From assembly GCA_963662155.1 (NCBI GenBank), contig OY759261.1:5802661-5866660 (forward strand): DNA of 64,000 nucleotides, given 5' to 3'. This document shows, piece by piece, positions 57,765 to 64,000 of the stretch (the stretch's first letter is position 1; every line of letters starts with the position of its first letter). Origin of the DNA: Lamellibrachia columna. Taxonomy: Eukaryota; Annelida; Polychaeta; Sabellida; Siboglinidae. Made by a program: the position numbers and the translations under genes. Below the pieces are notes generated by a model. That model had not been told where the DNA came from. It ran no database searches and worked only from the letters and a program-made list of their open reading frames with translations.

Positions 57765-58078
57765 CACCACAAAACATCCAATCGTATACACATCCAAAGA
57801 AACGTGCATTGAATAACATCCAATCGTATACACGTCCACAGAAAACGTACTTTACATAACATTCAATTGTATAAAGGTTCACAGAAAAAAGTATATTACA
57901 CAATATCTGATCGAATACACGTCCACAGAAATTGTACTTTACATAACAGCAGATCGCACGGACATCCACATCAAACGTACTTTACATAATATATGATCGT
58001 ATACACGTCCACATAAAATGTACTATACATAACATCTGATTTCATACACGCCCACAGAAAACGTACTTTACACAATGT
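57765..58078. repeat. About 43-bp tandem repeat, 7 imperfect copies
   Basis: Units contain CATAACATCCAATCGTATAC, ACGTCCACAGAAA and ACGTACTTTA, and run directly into the 80-bp array. Confidence 0.88.
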
Positions 58079-59360
58079 TCATTTGTGTGATGTGGGTTCA
58101 TCATTCATCATTGTGTTTGCCAACTCGGTCTTTAGCTCTCCATTGTGACACGCCCGACACATTTGTGTGATGTGGGTTCATCATTCATCATTGTGTTTGC
58201 AAACTCGGTCTTTAGCTCTCCACTGTTGCACGCCCGACACATTTGTGTGATGTGGGTTCATCATTCATCACTGTGTTTGCCAACGTTGTCTTTAGCTCTC
58301 CACTGTTACACGCCCGACACATTTGTGTGATGTGGGTTCATCATTCATCACTGTGTTTGCCAACTCGGTCTTTAGCTCTCCACTGTTACACGCCCGACAC
58401 ATTTGTGTGATGTGGGTTCATCATTCATTACTGTGTTTGCCAACGTTGTCTTTAGCTCTCCACTGTTACACGCCCGACACATTTGTGTGATGTGGGTTCA
58501 TCATTCATCACTGTGTTTGCCAACTCTGTATTTAGCTCTCCACTGTTACACGCCCGACACATTTGTGTGATGTGGGTTCATCATTCATCACTGTGTTTGC
58601 CAACTCGGTCTTTAGCTCTCCACTGTTACACGCCCGACACATTTGTGTGATGTGGGTTCATCATTCATCACTGTGTTTGCCAACTCGGTCTTTAGCTCTC
58701 CACTGTTGCACGCCCGACACATTTGTGTGATGTGGATTCATCATTCATCACTGTGTTTGCCAACGTTGTCTTTAGCTCTCCACTGTTACACGCCCGACAC
58801 ATTTGTGTGATGTGGGTTCATCATTCATCACTGTGTTTGCCAACTCTGTATTTAGCTCTCCACTGTTACACGCCCGACACATTTATGTGATGTGGGTTCA
58901 TCATTCATCACTGTGTTTGCCAACTCGGTTTTTAGCTCTCCACTGTTACACGCCCGACACATTTGTGTGATGTGGGTTCATCATACATCACTGTGTTTGC
59001 CAACTCGGTCTTTAGCTCTCCACTGTTACACGCCCGACACATTTGTGTGATGTGGGTTCATCATTCATCACTGTGTTTGCCAACTCGGTCTTTAGCTCTC
59101 CACTGTTGCACGCCCGACACATTTGTGTGATGTGGGTTCATCATTCATCACTGTGTTTGCCAATTCGGTCTTTAGCTATCCACTGTTGCACGCCCAACAC
59201 ATTTGTGTGATGTGGGTTCATCATTCATCACTGTGTTTGCAAACTCGGTCTTTAGCTCTCCACTGTTACACGCCCGACACATTTGTGTGATGTGGGTTCA
59301 TCATTCATCATTGTGTATGCCAACTCGGTCTTTAGCTCTCCACTGTTACACGCCCGACAC
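58076..59360. repeat. 80-bp minisatellite, 16 copies, with a 4-unit higher-order pattern
   Basis: Every unit is exactly 80 bp (CGCCCGACAC at 58151, 58231, 58311 and so on) and carries ATTTGTGTGATGTGGGTTCA and TTTAGCTCTCCACTGTTACA. Unit variants recur at 320 bp: AACGTTGTC at 58441/58761 and AACTCTGTA at 58521/58841. Confidence 0.97.
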
Positions 59361-59498
59361 TGACGTGTGTCATTTAAAAATTATTAACGTAGGTTATATT
59401 TGAAAAATTACAGTAAATGTTCGAAATAAAATCCACCCCACATGCCCATTTCTGACCTACCAGTGTGTATGTTTGGCTCGTTAATTACGTAAACTTAC

Positions 59499-63357
<3,859 letters not shown>

Positions 63358-63669
63358 CTGTAAATGACCAAGTGACGGAACTACACGCCATTAGTAGTAG
63401 TGCTCGTGTTGAGGTAATCCATTGGGATTATTCTGTTAATTTGATACATGTAACAACACACCTGAAAATTTGACATTTCTATGTAAATTTTTAATTCGTT
63501 ATACACCTCATAGCAAACAATAACTAAAACCTCTGCTAAGTATTTCTTGACATTAGACAGAACTAGTTGATCGCCGAGAGGTCACAAGATTAAATGTTAA
63601 CCCCTTTCTGAACCGACGTATTAGCATGGATTAAGACAAGTTATCGCGTATAGCAACGACAAAGAAAAA

Positions 63670-64000
63670 GTTTGTTTGTTTGTTTAGTAATGCATTGGTG
63701 GTTTGTTTAGTAGTGTACGGGTTGATTGTTTAGTAATATATGGGCTGTTTGTTTAGTAGTGTATGGGTTGTTTGTTTAGTAGTGTATGGGTTGTTTGTTT
63801 AGTAATGTAAGGTTTTTTGTTTAGTAGTGTACGGGTTGTTTGTTTAGTAATGTATGGGTTGTTTGTTTAGTAGTGTATGGGTTGTTTGTTTAGTAGTGTA
63901 TGGGTTGTTTGTTTATTGGTGTATGGGTTGTTTGTTTAGTAGTGTATGGATTGTTTGTTTAGTAGTGTATGGGTTGTTTGTTTAGTAGTGTATGGGTTGT
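63670..64000. repeat. 23-bp tandem repeat, about 14 copies, running off the window
   Basis: Unit GGGTTGTTTGTTTAGTAGTG plus TAT, with TAATG and TTGGTG variants. It lies in the intron upstream of the first gene B exon seen. Confidence 0.95.

Overview
This is a eukaryotic, metazoan genomic window. Genes are split by GT-AG introns, non-LTR retrotransposon (LINE) debris is abundant, and a very large share of the sequence is tandem repeats. The best-supported gene encodes a secreted protein with a chitin-binding (peritrophin/CBM14) domain followed by a LamG domain, an architecture known from mollusc shell-matrix proteins of the Pif/BMSP group. Together with the repeat content this suggests a mollusc, perhaps a bivalve. 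That is inference; nothing in the window proves the taxon.

Two real genes can be assembled by joining exons whose splice sites and reading phases agree; both lie on the minus strand. Gene A has six exons between 23658 and 17288: signal peptide, Cys-containing N-terminal segment, CBM14, then LamG over three exons. Its 3' end is not settled. Gene B has three exons between 63357 and 59499: the end of a NIDO domain, then a complete AMOP domain. Its 5' end lies outside the window. Both products would be extracellular. A broken EGF-like stretch at 56529-56650, same strand, may be a remnant of gene B or of a relative.

Layout. 1-4720: pieces of a CR1-like LINE (SGNH-type ORF1 plus start of the endonuclease; a separate LINE 3' end) around an inverted fragment of a second LINE family ('element B'). 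5330-13510: a nearly continuous minisatellite block, mainly a 39-bp array (about 113 units) followed by a 69-bp array (about 43 units), both with higher-order duplications. 13570-15180: a decayed multicopy protein gene and a decayed LINE end. 15455-15885: 54-bp array. 17288-23658: gene A, with introns packed with repeats. 23930-26175: 42-bp and 41-bp arrays. 27040-29870: a diverged tandem duplication. 30365-31440: second copy of element B. 34925-35210: 48-bp array. 35549-37390: decayed Gag-like gene joined to a decayed LINE reverse transcriptase. 38080-41185: a nearly full-length but broken endonuclease/reverse-transcriptase LINE lying between AT microsatellites. 43981-47511: candidate non-autonomous transposon with ACGT-rich arms. 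48040-49650: another decayed LINE. 51520-55710: more arrays and an unassigned ORF. 57765-59360: 43-bp and 80-bp arrays. 59499-63357: gene B, with a 27-bp array, AT palindrome and (CCCG)n tract in its introns. 63670-64000: 23-bp array running off the edge.

Most very long open frames (up to 847 codons) are by-products of tandem units whose length is a multiple of three and which contain no stop codon. They are annotated as repeats, not genes. I found no rRNA, tRNA, CRISPR array or bacterial-type feature.
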